Positions 22,429-34,400 of a DNA stretch of 64,000 bases are shown one piece after another. Below the pieces are notes generated by a model. That model ran no database searches. It was not told where the DNA came from and worked only from the letters and a program-made list of their open reading frames with translations. Each line of letters begins with the position of its first letter. Position 1 is the first letter of the stretch. A program made the translations under genes and the position numbers. This DNA comes from Cladorrhinum sp. PSN259 (Eukaryota; Ascomycota; Sordariomycetes; Sordariales; Podosporaceae): assembly GCA_033725935.1 (NCBI GenBank), contig MU867072.1:124001-188000 (forward strand). Direction: 5' to 3'.

Positions 22429-23366
22429 TGTCAATGTCCACAAAGGAGGGGAAAGTGAGCGGGGGGCTTGATCGCCCTTTTTCTGACAAGTCCCTGATCC
22501 CACCTAAAACATCGGCCTATTTAGGAAGGCACTATAGTGACTCGAAAGGCGCGGCTATAATTGCATTCTTGTCAACTCTTGGCAACCATTTCTTTTCCCG
22601 CTGTTGGATAACAGTCCGAGGTGCAATCCGAGACAACCGTAGCAATTCTTGACATTTGTCATCAGATTACCTTTACACGATACGACGGGATATCAAAGAT
22701 CCATCGACGTATGCATAATTACAGTATTAATGTAACGATATTAGCCGGGTTTCTCAAGTTATGCAGCAAGTTAATAAGGCCGTATCCTGCACAATCGAAT
22801 ACCCAAGGTACAATTTTGTTTCACCCGCAAAAGTTTGCAAAGCCTCCCAAGGTGTTTATGGCGTTGAACTCGTTGTCTACTCCCGTAAGCGGACAGAACC
22901 GTGCGCATCCGGGATGGAGTAACCTCATGGAATGGAAGTTGGAGTGGGCAGGTTTCTAGCTGGAGAAACAGCACTTTGTACTCGGCTGGGGCGACATACA
23001 TCGCCATTGAGAGTTGAAGGGAAAGGCGGGTCCGTGCAAAGATAGATTGTTCGAGTGAGAGATGGAAGTTTTGCCTGCCTACAGTTCCTAGTTTAATCCT
23101 CCTCAGCTCTGTCCCAGACATCTCTCAAGGGTCTACTATCTGTCTTGTGAATATTGTTATCACGACAGCAGCAGGTGACAGCTGTTCCCACAAGCCATTG
23201 ACGCCATCTACAATTCTAAACTTCCGCCACACCACAAATCCCAACAATTCTCTCAAACTGAGTCAGCAAACATTCATCATCTTGCACAGCAAAACGGACG
23301 TCAGGGCCTTGTGATTAGGTGAACACGCACCCATCATCAATAATCACAACTGCCCCTGCAAGACCA

Positions 23367-23838
23367 CAAATGAAACATCACCATGTTTTCTTCAAGCAAC
23401 CTGCCGAACATCATCTTTTCACAGATCACATCCAACACCCCCCAAAAAGAACTTTAAGACTTCGTATTAGCCTTTTTTTTCTTCTTTTTTGTTTTTTGCT
23501 CAGACCGTCAAGAAATGCAATACACAGAGAGGTTGCTGGCGGAGCAAAGGGCACGAGAACACAAAAAGAGGTTCCGGCTTGAACTGAGAAATCAAGAGAG
23601 AATGCCAGTGGCCGCGTCGCGCCGGTCTGAGCGTCTTAGGAACAAGCATCAAGGGGGTCATCAAAGTATGAGGCAAGCAGCGTAGTCTGGACTTGAAGAT
23701 ATGGAGGAGCTGCCGCAGCGGCCGATGACGAAAAAGTTGACGGCGGCTAGAAGGAAACTGCCAGTGAGAAGGGTTTCGGAGGGTGAGGTGAGGTTGATGA
23801 AGAGGTACTTTGGGTGTTCATGTGGGAAGTGTGCTTGA
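23367..23838 (+). pseudogene. possible small gene broken by an in-frame TAG
   Basis: From 23504, just after a strong pyrimidine tract and GCTCAG acceptor, the frame reads as a charged helical protein (RQEMQYTERLLAEQRARE, AASRRSERLRNK). It meets TAG at about 23683-23685 and continues in the same frame (MEELPQRPMTKKL...LMKRYFGCSCGKCA) to TGA at 23836-23838. The end resembles the GCTCG-x-C block common in fungal ankyrin-associated proteins. An upstream exon starting at an ATG near 23367 could join through a GTATTA donor, but that intron would be only about 40 nt. Either a decayed gene or chance; low confidence. Confidence 0.3.
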
Positions 23839-24450
23839 TGCCAGGAGGGATAGGGGGCGTGGGTGTAGGGGTTTGAAAGCCCAAGTATGTATGTACTTGT
23901 AATATCGCTCAGACAGAGTCTACATGTACTGATGGAGGCTCTGGAAGTTTACATTCTGGATTCAAACTGTTGAAATTGGTAAATCTTCAGTTATTACAAT
24001 TCGGGTCGCTCTCCCAGCAAGTCATGTTCTCGATCTGCTACCAGTAACACATCGCAGTCTCCAATGATTCATGAAGGATAACATAAATGACCCCCTTTCT
24101 GTACCCCCGAGTGTGCCGTTGACGCGCAAAAGCAACCCCCACTGCAACTCCAAGCTCTTGGTCCCTTAACTGGCGCCTTGGCTCGCACTCGATTCTCTTT
24201 GTGGACCAACTAGCAGGGGGGGTTGAACGTGAATGGGCCCATCAACGTCAACTTGATCACCATAAGAGTATAATTACTAAGTTCGCTTATTACGTGCCAT
24301 TGTTGTTGAGAGCTTAGTGCGAGACGGTGGCCGCTTGGCCGCTTGAACGCTGCCAATGGCACACATACATATAGTCGGATCAACATCTTTGCTCCCAGAC
24401 GCAAGTCTTCTACCACTCTGTTGCTAAAGCACCCCGCCGCCGGTATCATC

Positions 24451-25530
24451 ATGTCAGACTCTCCAGTTTTCTCCAGCCCATCAGGCTCACCCAAACTCAC
24501 CCCCAACAAAGGCGACGATGACAACGAGGTACTTGCATCCGAGCTGGAACAAAAGAAGCCTCCAGTCAAGATCCTCTGCCTCCACGGATACGCATCAAAC
24601 CCCGAAATCCTCAAAAGACAAATATCCCCCATAGCCGAGCGCCTCCCCAAGAGCTACGAATGGCACTACCTGGAAGGCCTCGCATCATGCCGCGGCGAAG
24701 TCGCAGACGACGACGACGATGAAAACGGCTCATCCCCAAAACTCTGCTACTACCACACCCCCTCCACCCACCAAATCGACAAAGGCCACCGCTACCTCTG
24801 GAACCAGCTCCTCTTCGATGGTCCCTTCGACGTCATCCTCGGGTTCGGCCAGGGAGCCGCGCTCGCCGCCTCCTTTCTCCTGCACGAGCAGCTGGAAGAG
24901 AATTACGGCTCGCAGTTCAAGTCCGCCGTGCTCATCTGCCCCAGCTCGCCATTCTCCAAGTGCCTAGAGGTGGGCTACAACGCGCGCGGGATGTTCGGTT
25001 TGGAGTCATCGGTTCTAGATAACATCCTAAACAGACCTGTCGATATTCCCGAGGACCTCTTTGCTACCGAGGACCAAAAAGCCTGTCCGGAGCACGAAAC
25101 AACCTGGCGGAAGGAAACGGCCGAGATAGAGCCCGAGAAGGCAGAGATAGCCGGGACAACATATAACGTTGGGGAGCCGCCTTGTAAAATGGAGGGACAC
25201 CTCAGGTGTCTAAACTCGAGAGAAAAGTATATAACGGATGAAAAGGAGGAGGTTGACCGGGAGCAGGACAGGACTTTTTACCAGCTTTTCCACTGTAAAG
25301 CCGATCCGAGCTTTAAAAAAGTGCAGATACCGACTGCGCATATCCTCGGAAAGAAAGATCCCTGGTACAAGCACGGGAGCGAGATGTTGTCGCTTTTTAA
25401 TCGGGATAACTTTCACGTTACGGTTCAGTTTGATGCCGGGCATGAGGTCTCGGAGGAGGACGCGGAGGAGATGGTTGAGGATATCAAGGAGGCGTTTAGG
25501 GAGGCTGGGATTTGCGTTGATGAGGATTGA
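24451..25530 (+). CDS. FSH1-type serine hydrolase lacking the nucleophile serine
   Basis: Single exon, 359 aa. Opening blocks KILCLHGYASNPEILKRQ and YEWHYLEG, and the later HILGKKDPWY and VQFDAGHEV, match the FSH (family of serine hydrolases, DUF341) alpha/beta hydrolase fold; D of KKDPW and H of AGHEV are the expected acid and base. The nucleophile elbow, usually G-F-S-Q-G, reads LGFGQGA (near residue 132): the serine codon is GGC instead of AGC. The fold therefore seems kept while the catalytic serine is gone. There is also an acidic insert (DDDDDENG) and a charged insert around residues 195-275. The ATG at 24451 is preferred; no in-frame ATG lies upstream. It could be a non-catalytic binding protein, or a single-base change or sequencing error. 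Confidence 0.8.
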   Translation: MSDSPVFSSPSGSPKLTPNKGDDDNEVLASELEQKKPPVKILCLHGYASNPEILKRQISPIAERLPKSYEWHYLEGLASCRGEVADDDDDENGSSPKLCYYHTPSTHQIDKGHRYLWNQLLFDGPFDVILGFGQGAALAASFLLHEQLEENYGSQFKSAVLICPSSPFSKCLEVGYNARGMFGLESSVLDNILNRPVDIPEDLFATEDQKACPEHETTWRKETAEIEPEKAEIAGTTYNVGEPPCKMEGHLRCLNSREKYITDEKEEVDREQDRTFYQLFHCKADPSFKKVQIPTAHILGKKDPWYKHGSEMLSLFNRDNFHVTVQFDAGHEVSEEDAEEMVEDIKEAFREAGICVDED

Positions 25531-26328
25531 GAAATTCATGAGGGAGGGCGAAGAAAATTTAGGTTGCTTGCTGGATAAGTTTAATGTTTATTTTAACTGG
25601 CTTGTTCCGGAAGAAAAGGTCATGTTGAATTCGCTTTTTCAATCACTGTTAACATTTCTTTGATTCTGTTGTGCGCTCGACATTTGTGCTCCGTCTCGTT
25701 ACCACTCAACCTCATCCTACATGTACCACTCAATCTGATTTACATCCGAATCTCCCTTCTTAAACTTCCCAGTTAAAATCCCTCCACCCACCTTCCTTCC
25801 GCTGTTTGGCCGCCTCGCTGTGCAGTGACGTAAAGTCGACGGTAACGCACTCGGCGTCAAAATACTCTGCCATCCAATCCATGTCGGCGGGAGGACTATC
25901 GTAGTGGCAGTACTCAAGATCGGTGGTGCCCCTCTGAAGCATTACTCGTCATATATCCCTTGTACCAGCCGGCGGAGCTCTCGGGAGTGTGACTTCACGA
26001 TCACTGCCCGCGATTATTGCTTAGTGATTCAGTACATGTATGAAATGGAGGAAGAAGTTTAAAAAAAAAAAAACAATACTTGCACTTATGGTTACGTATA
26101 AAAATATTGTCCATGGACTGACATCACAAGTCACAAGATCTTCAAATCGAAACAACAAACAGATAAATTTACCATCACAAATAAAGTTAAAAAAAAAACA
26201 TCAAAACACAACATAAAAAAGTTTGCTTTATTCATACATGATCAACATTCAAGACCACTTCCCTCCCTTGCCCCCCTATCTGTTATACTTTGCCAGTGAC
26301 ACGTAGACGGGCAGAACATTCAATCGCC
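25531..26328. other. intergenic region between convergent genes
   Basis: AT-rich, with A runs near 26061-26072 and 26191-26198. A 60-codon minus-strand frame at 25760-25942 has protein-like composition and is listed separately; otherwise nothing is seen. Confidence 0.45.
25760..25942 (-). CDS. possible 60-aa ORF or terminal exon of an unrecognised gene
   Basis: Starts at ATG 25942 and reads DLEYCHYDSPPADMDWMAEY...GGWRDFNWEV, a natural-looking composition with Trp, Tyr and acidic residues. Immediately upstream on the same strand other frames also look protein-like (SRELRRLVQGIYDE; SSAGWYKGYMTSNASEG). This hints at a spliced or frameshifted gene whose joins I could not settle. No family recognised. 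Confidence 0.25.
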   Translation of the reverse strand: MLQRGTTDLEYCHYDSPPADMDWMAEYFDAECVTVDFTSLHSEAAKQRKEGGWRDFNWEV

Positions 26329-26882
26329 TTACAACCACCAAGGCGCACCACCACCAACCTTCCTCCGAGCAACACGGGCCACCTTGGCCTTGGCGGCACG
26401 AGCCGGTCTCTCATCATCCGAATCAGTGAGATCACCATCACTAAGATCACCATCAGTAAGCTCGCCATCAGTATCGCTATCAGAAGCGAGACCATTGGGA
26501 GTACCGCGCTGAGGACCCCTGTTCTGACGAGCCTGGACTGGGCGCGGTGCGGCCTTGCCAGTTCTTGCTTGTCCGGCGCCCTCATCGTCCGTGAGGTCTC
26601 CCTCGTTGTCGCTATCATTGTCGTTGTTGACCCTCTGAGCCTTGCCCTTGGCGTTGCCCTTGGCCTTTCCTTCGGCGCCGCGGTTACCCCCGGTGAGATC
26701 AGCAATAACATCAGCGAGCCCTCCGTTGTCCTTGCCCTTGCCTTTTCCAGCCCCGTTGTTGCCGCCGGTGATCAAGTCGATGATGTTGCCGAGATCTGCG
26801 TTGCCAGCACCGGCACCGGCACCGGCACCAGCGCCGTTGTTGCCGCCAATGATCTTGAGGAGGTCCTCGAGGTTGACGCGGC

Positions 26883-26918
<36 letters not shown>

Positions 26919-27471
26919 CTTTGGCCTTGCCTACGCGGGTGCGGTTGCGTGCAGGGGCGGTGACATTTCCTCTATTTTGGCCATTCCCTTTATTTTTGCC
27001 ATTCCCTCTATTTTTGCCATTCCCTCTATCTTGGCCTTTGCCAACGCCGCGGTCAACTGCTGTGGTTGTTGCCTCTGCGGCGGCGGTGGTGGAGGTGAGT
27101 ACTGCTTCCGCCGTGGTGGTGACGGAGGCTGAGATATCCGTTACGACGGCGGTGTCTGCAGCAGTCTCGGTGGCAGTTCCCACGGCAGTCTCGGTGGCAA
27201 CCTCCTCGATGCCCTCTGTGCCCGAGACGCTTGCCGTAGCCTCGGCAGCGGCATCGGTAGTGGTGACGGCAGCAGTGCCAGTGGCAGTGACGGCCAACTC
27301 GGAGGTAATAGCCGAGGCAGCGGGGACGGTCAAGTCGACGGTGGAGAGGAGACTCTCAAAAAGACTTTCGAGTTGACCAACGACATCGACAGCTTGTGGT
27401 GCAGCATACGATGGGCTGTTGAAGAGAAGGGTTGCCAGGATGGCGTGTCTCCAGGACATGGTGGGGGCCAT
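26329..27471 (-). CDS. secreted low-complexity repeat protein, 380 aa
   Basis: Single exon from ATG 27471. A signal peptide (MAPTMSWRHAILATLLFNSPSYA) is followed by an amphipathic segment and a long Ala/Thr/Val-rich, O-glycosylatable region. Next come tandem GNGKNRGN-type basic repeats and a run of eleven or more Asn encoded by a trinucleotide array (26885-26918). Two LLKIIGG/IIDLITGG plus NNGAGAG-type units, KGKGK blocks, an acidic D-L-T/S-D-G repeat (DGELTDGDLSDGDLTDSDDE) and a final basic segment follow. No catalytic domain. It may be a wall or matrix protein. A TTATATAA on the minus strand near 27688-27681 could be its TATA box. Confidence 0.7.
26885..26918 (+). repeat. TTG trinucleotide array (poly-Asn on the minus strand)
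   Basis: Eleven TTG units in a row inside the secreted protein gene; on the coding strand they read AAC, giving poly-asparagine. Confidence 0.9.
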
Positions 27472-29064
27472 TTTTAGTAAAGAGTGGGTTTTGTGGTGAT
27501 ACAAGTAGAAACAAAGTAAACAAAAAGCACAAAATTGGATCTACACAGTAGATTCCTTACCACCCGGGCAAAAGAAGGGAATGTTGAAAAAAAGAAGGGA
27601 AGAAAGTGTAAAGGATGGAAAGATGTGAAGAGGAAATCCTAAAGTTCCAAGACAACTAGTAGAAGGACGCATCCCACCCATTATATAAGGTTCGTGCGCA
27701 TTGCTGGCGATCAGGATTCTGTTTTCTGGTTGCATTGTCTGTTCTCTTCATGCAACCTCCCCCTTTCCCCGTAAAATGGTGGAAACATGATGCGAGACGC
27801 GAGTGGAGATTTTCGAGCTTCCATTCACAAGGCAACGAACAGAGACCGGGGAGTTGGGTTTGTGCCTGCTGAAACTGCTTGCTGGTGATCCCTTGTTACG
27901 AACCCCGGGAGCGATGCCAGGAACAGGGCGGGCTTGCTTCGGTTAGCGCTCTGGGAGTCCCCGGGGATAATCTGCGAATCGGCAGGAACCCCTGTGGCTG
28001 ATCCGAGATTCTCGTGCGAATACCACTGTTGGCCCCGTGCCAAGGCTTCATGAAGCTTGGTGAAGCTTGAGCAACTGTTTCAGCGGGGTTCCCCTCATTA
28101 CTTGTTCTCCACTGCGAGATGGGGAATTGGCGCTGGATCAATCCTGAAGCAGAAAAGAAAGTTCCATCTCGTCTGAAGACATGAATGTGGTTCCAGCTGG
28201 AATAAACAATAAAAATAAGCTTGGAGTTCACTTGGAGTTGCAAATAGAGTGTTGTTGATGTTTGGTTATTCTCCGAGGCCTACATCTTGGCAAGCTTAGA
28301 TTGTTGCAGGGCAACTTTTGCCGATCTACTCACCTTCCCAATCTTAGCAGATTCAGCGAGAATGAAGCCAAGAATCATCAATGTGTATTGGCGATATAAC
28401 ATCTAGACCCTGCCTATACATGATGCCTCTAGCAAAGCATGGACCAGTTAATCTCCACTGCCCACCGCCACCCACTTCCCAAAGAATCATTAGCAACTTC
28501 AACCCGGGTAGGACCACCATCACATCTCCTTGGGCTAAACCTGGATCGCCTGCCCCAGTTATCCCTTGTTGATCCAAAACAATGGTTTGAACCTGGCCAT
28601 GAAGAGCCAATTCCCGGCAAAGGTTTCTTGGGCTAATAACACTGCGTTTCCCCTAGCCACGCCCGGCCTCTCCACTCCATTACCAAGGCGAAATGTGAAA
28701 ACCATTTTGAAAGTTTATATATCCAGCTTCTGGCTGCAAACACAAGTCCATAGCCTGCGAGGACTGCACACCCAGCCACATACCGGCTCCCGTCTCAGTC
28801 GTGCTCCCCTGAGTCACGGCTTGGAGCCATTTCTCAAGCTCCAAATGCGTGGTCCAGATGCCATTCTTTTTACGGATTTAACAAAAGATATTGAAAAGGC
28901 GTTTCCAAATGCTGATTAGTGAAGAATGATATAGGGCAGGATATAATTACCTTCTCGTCTATCCAATGCGTCGTTGAAAATTTATACGAGAGATAATCGG
29001 TAAATGCCAAAACTCCACGCCCTCTAACCTCCCAGGCCTCACTCTGCCTTCTCGCATCCCCACC
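27472..29064. other. 1.6-kb intergenic region
   Basis: Upstream of the secreted repeat protein and downstream of the DUF7580 gene (both minus strand). Includes a TTATATAA near 27681 and scattered short frames, none with supporting splice sites or protein-like composition. Confidence 0.5.
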
Positions 29065-30820
29065 TCAAGCCTGACATTCAAACGAGCTATACACCCTCTC
29101 AAGCGGCTTCACAACCGCCTCCTCAAAACAACTCACAAAAGACCCATCCCCGCTCCGAGGTAATATCTGCATCCTTCCTTCCCGGTCGCGATATAGTCTC
29201 TCGATGCACGCTTTCACCACATTCTCATACATTATCGTTGCCCGCCCGCGAATCGTTTGTTTCTCTACCAAAATCTTTGCAGTAAAGTAGTTCGCCAGAT
29301 GGTCATCGTCAACTTCTTGCATCTCTGGGTACTTGGCTTTGATATCATTGATTGATTCCCCGACGATGAGCTCGATGAGTGCGAGGCCGAGCTTTGTTAG
29401 GACTGGTTCGCGGTCTACTAATTGGCGTAGGCGTTGTTGGCTGGTAACAGGTGATTCATTGATAGTTTTGGTGCCAGTAGTAGCTGCTGAGGAATAGAAT
29501 TCGCGGAGGATGTAAATGATTGGGAACTTGACGGATGGAGTGGTTGTGAATACAGAAAATGCATCAGTTGGTAGGGGCGTCTGATTTTGGACACAGACGT
29601 CCGTCCATGTCCATGGTTCGTCGACCCATGGGGTTTGACATAGTTGAGCGATGATGACGCTGAGTTTGAGGGCGAGCTCGGATCTGTCTTTGGGGGAGAG
29701 GCCGTTTTCAAGCTGAACGAGATCGGCAAAGAAGCTGATGGGTTGGCGTCCAGGGAGACCGGGAACGGGGCCCACACCTGTCACTTTCATCCTGTATATC
29801 CTGGTCAAATCGCCCCTGCTTGGTAAATTGACTAGGTCGTCTTGAGCCGCAACAGCCGCCGGGCCAGTGTCGGTGCTCTGGATTAGAGCACAGAGGTCTG
29901 GAAATACTTGGGCGTCGTAGTCGTTGTGAATGGCCTGACATGACTCCAAGAGCACTGTCTGGGTTGCTGTCGCTGATTCATCTATGCTTTCTGACGCTTC
30001 CAACTTCACGCAAGCAAGGGCAAACTCCCACGAATGTGAATCATGGTCATTCGTGAGGGGCTTGGCACAGCAGGCGCAATAACAACCAAGGCCAACAGTA
30101 TGGCCCATTCTACAGGCACAAGTATAGATGTCTCTGACGGCATCAAAAAACTCTCGGGCTCCGTGGATCGACTCCAAGGATACACGTAAGTTCCCAGTCT
30201 CGGAAGTTGTTGTGTCGATAGTATACTGGTGCCAAGGAGTTGCGGATGCTGTGTTTTTAAGTAGTCTTTCGAGGTCCCTGTTTAAGTCTTTTATCTGGCG
30301 GATTCGTTCTTTGATGCGGTTCGAGCGAGGTAACTTGACAAAAGCCTTTTTGACATTGGACTTGATACGGTCAAATCCATTCTGGAACCGTGATACATCA
30401 GTCAGTCCTCCTATCGTTCTTGATCAAGGCCCCAGCAGCACATACCTCGAGTACCGGACCATCAGATATACTTTCGAGCTCAGATGCTACCTCGTCCAGC
30501 AATTTCTTGATCTGGGTCAAGATGTCGATGACCAGGCCATGTTTCTTGGGCCCCAGTTGATCCAGAAGTTTCTTCTTCAAGGAGGGATCCTTCCATAGTG
30601 ACTGATTGATTGGAATGTTATCTTTTGGCAAAAGGTTTTGGACTTGTTGTGATGAAAGTACAGACTCGAGAAGACATCTGCAGGTCTGATCATAGACAAC
30701 TTCCATGACCTGGACATCTCTCTCAAGCGACGACGTCTCGGCCCCCCTACACGATCTAGCCAAGGTAGCGAGTATTGGGTACACACCCAGGATAAGTCCC
30801 ATAATCTCCAGCCCAGCCAT
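29065..30820 (-). CDS. DUF7580-type fungal protein
   Basis: Two exons (30820-30446, 30381-29065) with a 64-nt GTATGT...CTGACTGATG...TTCCAG intron give 563 aa. The start MAGLEIMGLILGVYPIL is a hydrophobic helix typical of this fungal family. The C-terminal half (ELALKLSVIIAQLCQTPWVDEPWTWTDV, then KLGLALIELIVGESIND) matches the DUF7580 domain, a kinase-like helical module common in fungal genes near or fused to nonself-recognition proteins. A Cys-rich stretch (CACRMGHTVGLGCYCACC) at about 200-215 may bind metal. It is divergent from the NB-ARC receptor, with start codons 668 bp apart, so the two probably share a promoter. Biochemical function is not known. Confidence 0.78.
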
Positions 30821-31488
30821 GGTAAATAGGTATATGATGATCTAACGCGGCAGCCGCTTTACTTGTTAAGAGCAGAGTCTCGGGGAAGGGAAAGGTAAAA
30901 AGAAACGCTGCTTGTGCTCGAATTGGAACACGACGGGAAAAAGTTGAGCGCCCTGAAGGACGTCACCGGTTACATGGCTGCGTGGATGCGGGGTCAGTTG
31001 CCCGGCCGTGGTCGTTCAGAGCCTCGTTGAAAATGCACTTTTGGACGTGGGGTGCTCCGTGAAGTTGCAGGATACATTGCGGCGCAGCAAGAACACGATT
31101 CTGATATTAACTATCCGATGATGAAAGAGGTGTGGCGGTCCTCGATTGTGGTTTGTCCATCTGGGACTCGGATGATAACATGCATGCATGAGCTGGCACA
31201 TCAATCACTCGACAGCCCTGATTTCAGTCACGATATCTATCCGTGCGGGGTCACGGTTGAGTTGATACTGGAATGCCTCCCCCGACCAGGCAGAGTGGAA
31301 GGCGCGCCCAGATCTCAGCCTGGAAGTTCCCGGTTGCCGTCGAAGTCTGCCTTGAACCACATTTCCCCAGACAATCGTATTGGACTGTTCAGAAGCACCT
31401 TCCCTTGTACTCTTGCCTCATTTTACCAGGTTGCATTTGGTAATAGGTAGTTCTTGCCCTCATTTGCTAGTTAGCTTTTGCGCCATCA
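30821..31488. promoter_or_regulatory. shared intergenic region of the DUF7580 / NB-ARC head-to-head pair
   Basis: 668 bp between two divergent start codons; short frames within it are not supported as exons. Co-regulation is inferred from arrangement only. Confidence 0.5.
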
Positions 31489-34400
31489 ATGGAAGTCACG
31501 TCCATCGATCAGGCTGGCGGGCCCAGACTGAACGCAAGGTCCCGCCGCAGATGGGAGGCCGACACGCTCCGAGCCAAGGCCCCTCTTGCCGCTCAATTTG
31601 AGGACTGTGCCGAAGCCATCAAACAGCTTCACGCAGCACTCAACGCCCACACTTCAGTCTCCGAGCAAGAACTGCCTACTCAACAAAAAGAAAGCCATGA
31701 ATTCGCAAATAGCGACAATACCGCCCAGTGTGAGCGGGAGCCCTCAAAAGTAGATCCTTTACGCATTCTCGTCGACAAGTGTCAACAGCGATTGAAGTCA
31801 TGGGGCCATGACACTGGAGCATCTTCCCGCCTCCTCGACCATTCCTTACGCTGGTCCTCCAAACCCAGGAATAGCACCCTCACCTTGCTGAAGGAGCTGC
31901 ACGGCCTTGTGGTACAGGCAACTGAAGCACTACCCGCAGCATTCGATGGCTATGGAGAGACACCTCAGGAAGACGGCCCCTCCAGGGAGGAGCAAAAGAA
32001 GGAAATTTTCGAGATTTTGGGGTTGCATGACGAGGAACCTGAGCCTGCTCATGATGACTCCAGGCTCAACCCAGAGAGATACCTCGCCGAGGCCGACGAG
32101 ATTCTCGACGATCTATTCCATCTTAGCTCAGTGCTTCTCGAACCCTACGACGACGAACACCCGGAACCACTCCCGGACTCGCTGGTTGAAAATGAGATCC
32201 GCGAAGACCGAGACTACACAAGGCAAAATTTTGTAAAGGCACCCAAGTTCCTCGTCGAGCGTTTGATGGCAGCGAACCGACGTCGTCGAGAAAATATCTA
32301 TGCCTTGAGGAAGAACGAAGAAACATATCTTTCGCAGTCAGTGGAGGTGGATGCCAAGTCAGCAATCTCTGGCCCAGTTGCAGTAATACGAGCCAAGGAT
32401 GGCGGTGTTCAAGGCCGCCCCAAGAAAAAGCGGACAAGAGCTCCAAGGAGTCGCATTTCAGGATACCGAAAGACCAAGACACGGTCAGAATCAGAGACTG
32501 GCGCCTCGAAGACTGCTCCGTCAAGCGTCACAGCCACTGGCAAGTCATCGCTGTTCTCGCGGGATGTCATCTATGAGCAAGAGTCCGTTACTTCTTTGAC
32601 AATGTCGTCCACCGGGCCACTTCCTGTCGTCGAACTTAGACCCCCACCAGCACCAGTAAACTTGAAAGCCGTCAATCACAAGTTCAACCCCCCAAGAAAT
32701 CCTTATCTGCCATTTAGGTGCCAGTTTTGCGCTTTCGACGTTCCACTGGAGCCGGAGAAGGGAATCATGACACCCGACGAATGGGTTACACATTTTTTCC
32801 TTGACCTTCAGCCCTACATCTGTACGTTCGAGGAGTGCAGCCGGGCTCAGAAACTTTTTGGACTCAAGCAACAGTGGTGGGAACACGAAGTCGACTACCA
32901 TCGCACTCATGGAGAGCAAGCATGGTATTGTGCCTTACCAGAATGCAAGCTAGAGATTGAGACTCGCACCTTGTTCGAGGACCACCTGAAATCACAGCAT
33001 CCAGATCTCGTTCACCTGAAGAGTCCTGAAGTTCTGAGCATGATTATCGACAGCTGCCAGCAGCCCTCCTCAAAGCAACAGTCTCAAGTGTTGATTGCTC
33101 GGCAAGAGTGTTCCTTCTGCGGGTTCGTATACGAGGAAAAGCCAACGAGATTAAGCGTCAGAGATCACATTGCACACCATCTTGAGCAGTTTGCCCTTCT
33201 TGCCATTGGGGAGGAACAAGATGACGCTTCTTCCGAAAACGAAGTTGATCCCAATGAGCGTGTCAGCGAGTATCTCGAAGGAGTCACTGTGACGCTACCG
33301 CTGAAAAAGAACTTGAACATTGAAGAACCCGCAATCTCCCAAACCATCACGGTCCCAGAGGAACAGAACACGACCATCATTCAGCCCAGTGTAGTACCCG
33401 AGGAGAGCAATAATTTACGTGACATCAGCAACTCATCTGGACTTGGAGACAGCAACGGAGCCGAAAGAGCCCCGAGGCAGACATCGGGCAATTTGTGGAA
33501 GGACAAGGTCCAGACGTACCTGAGTAAAGACACCGAAGAAGATATTGAAACCGGTCATAGCGCTGGATCTGAGGTCACCAGCAGGCTACCAATCATGCAA
33601 GAGGCATCAAGTAGCCGCAACGAGGGGCCTTTAACCAGAGAAGATGATGTTTCTCGTTTCAGCAACGACACAACAGAGTCCGGAGTCACGGAGCAACCAG
33701 AAAAACCAACCCCAGAGCCAGTTTGGCATAAAGTACCAAAACGCAATGCAGAGTTCGTGGGCAGAGAAAATGACCTTTACCGTCTTAAGCACTTCATCGG
33801 GCAGCCTGGGCACATTTGCGTCATCAGCGGTGTTGGAGGGATTGGTAAGACGGCTACAGCTGTCGAGTACTCGCGGCGCTTTGGGCACGTCTACTCCCAC
33901 ATCCTCTGGATTGATGCTGAGACTTCTGGTAGTCTTGATGATCAGTATGGCTCGATTGGCACTGAAGTCTTTGCTCTCGTCGGCCCCGAGAGTGAACAAG
34001 ATCCTGTGAGCTTTAGTATTACAGTTAGAAGCCAACTCGGGGGCTGGAACAACAGGTGGCTGCTGATCCTCGACAATGTCGAGGCCTGGAAAGACATTTC
34101 TCGCTACATTCCCCGCAATTTGGCGAAAGGACAAGGGTCTGTGCTCATCACGACCCGGCTACAGTCTCTGATTGAGGCAGACAAGCCAACACTGCAACAA
34201 GTTCTTCACCGTATCAAGCTTGAGCCGCTTTCATCGGAGGAAGCAGGTCAGTTTCTCCTCTGCTCTATTGACAACAGGGTAGCCGCTGTCGATGCGCCAA
34301 AGCATCCAGACCACGGTCTCGCGGTCAAAATTGCACAGCTAGTGGACAGACTCCCTCTTGCTCTCATCATGGTTTCTGGATATGTCAAGGTTTCGCGGGC

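Larger units (their letters stand above)
22335..24450. other. 2.1-kb region between divergent genes
   Basis: Between the GST start and the FSH-hydrolase start. Mostly non-coding in appearance; a possible broken gene at about 23367-23838 is listed separately. No other exon is supported. Confidence 0.45.

Noticed and set aside
26290..27132. 280-codon plus-strand frame over the secreted repeat protein
   Set aside because: Antisense shadow of low-complexity coding sequence; the minus-strand frame has an ATG, signal peptide and promoter-like flank.
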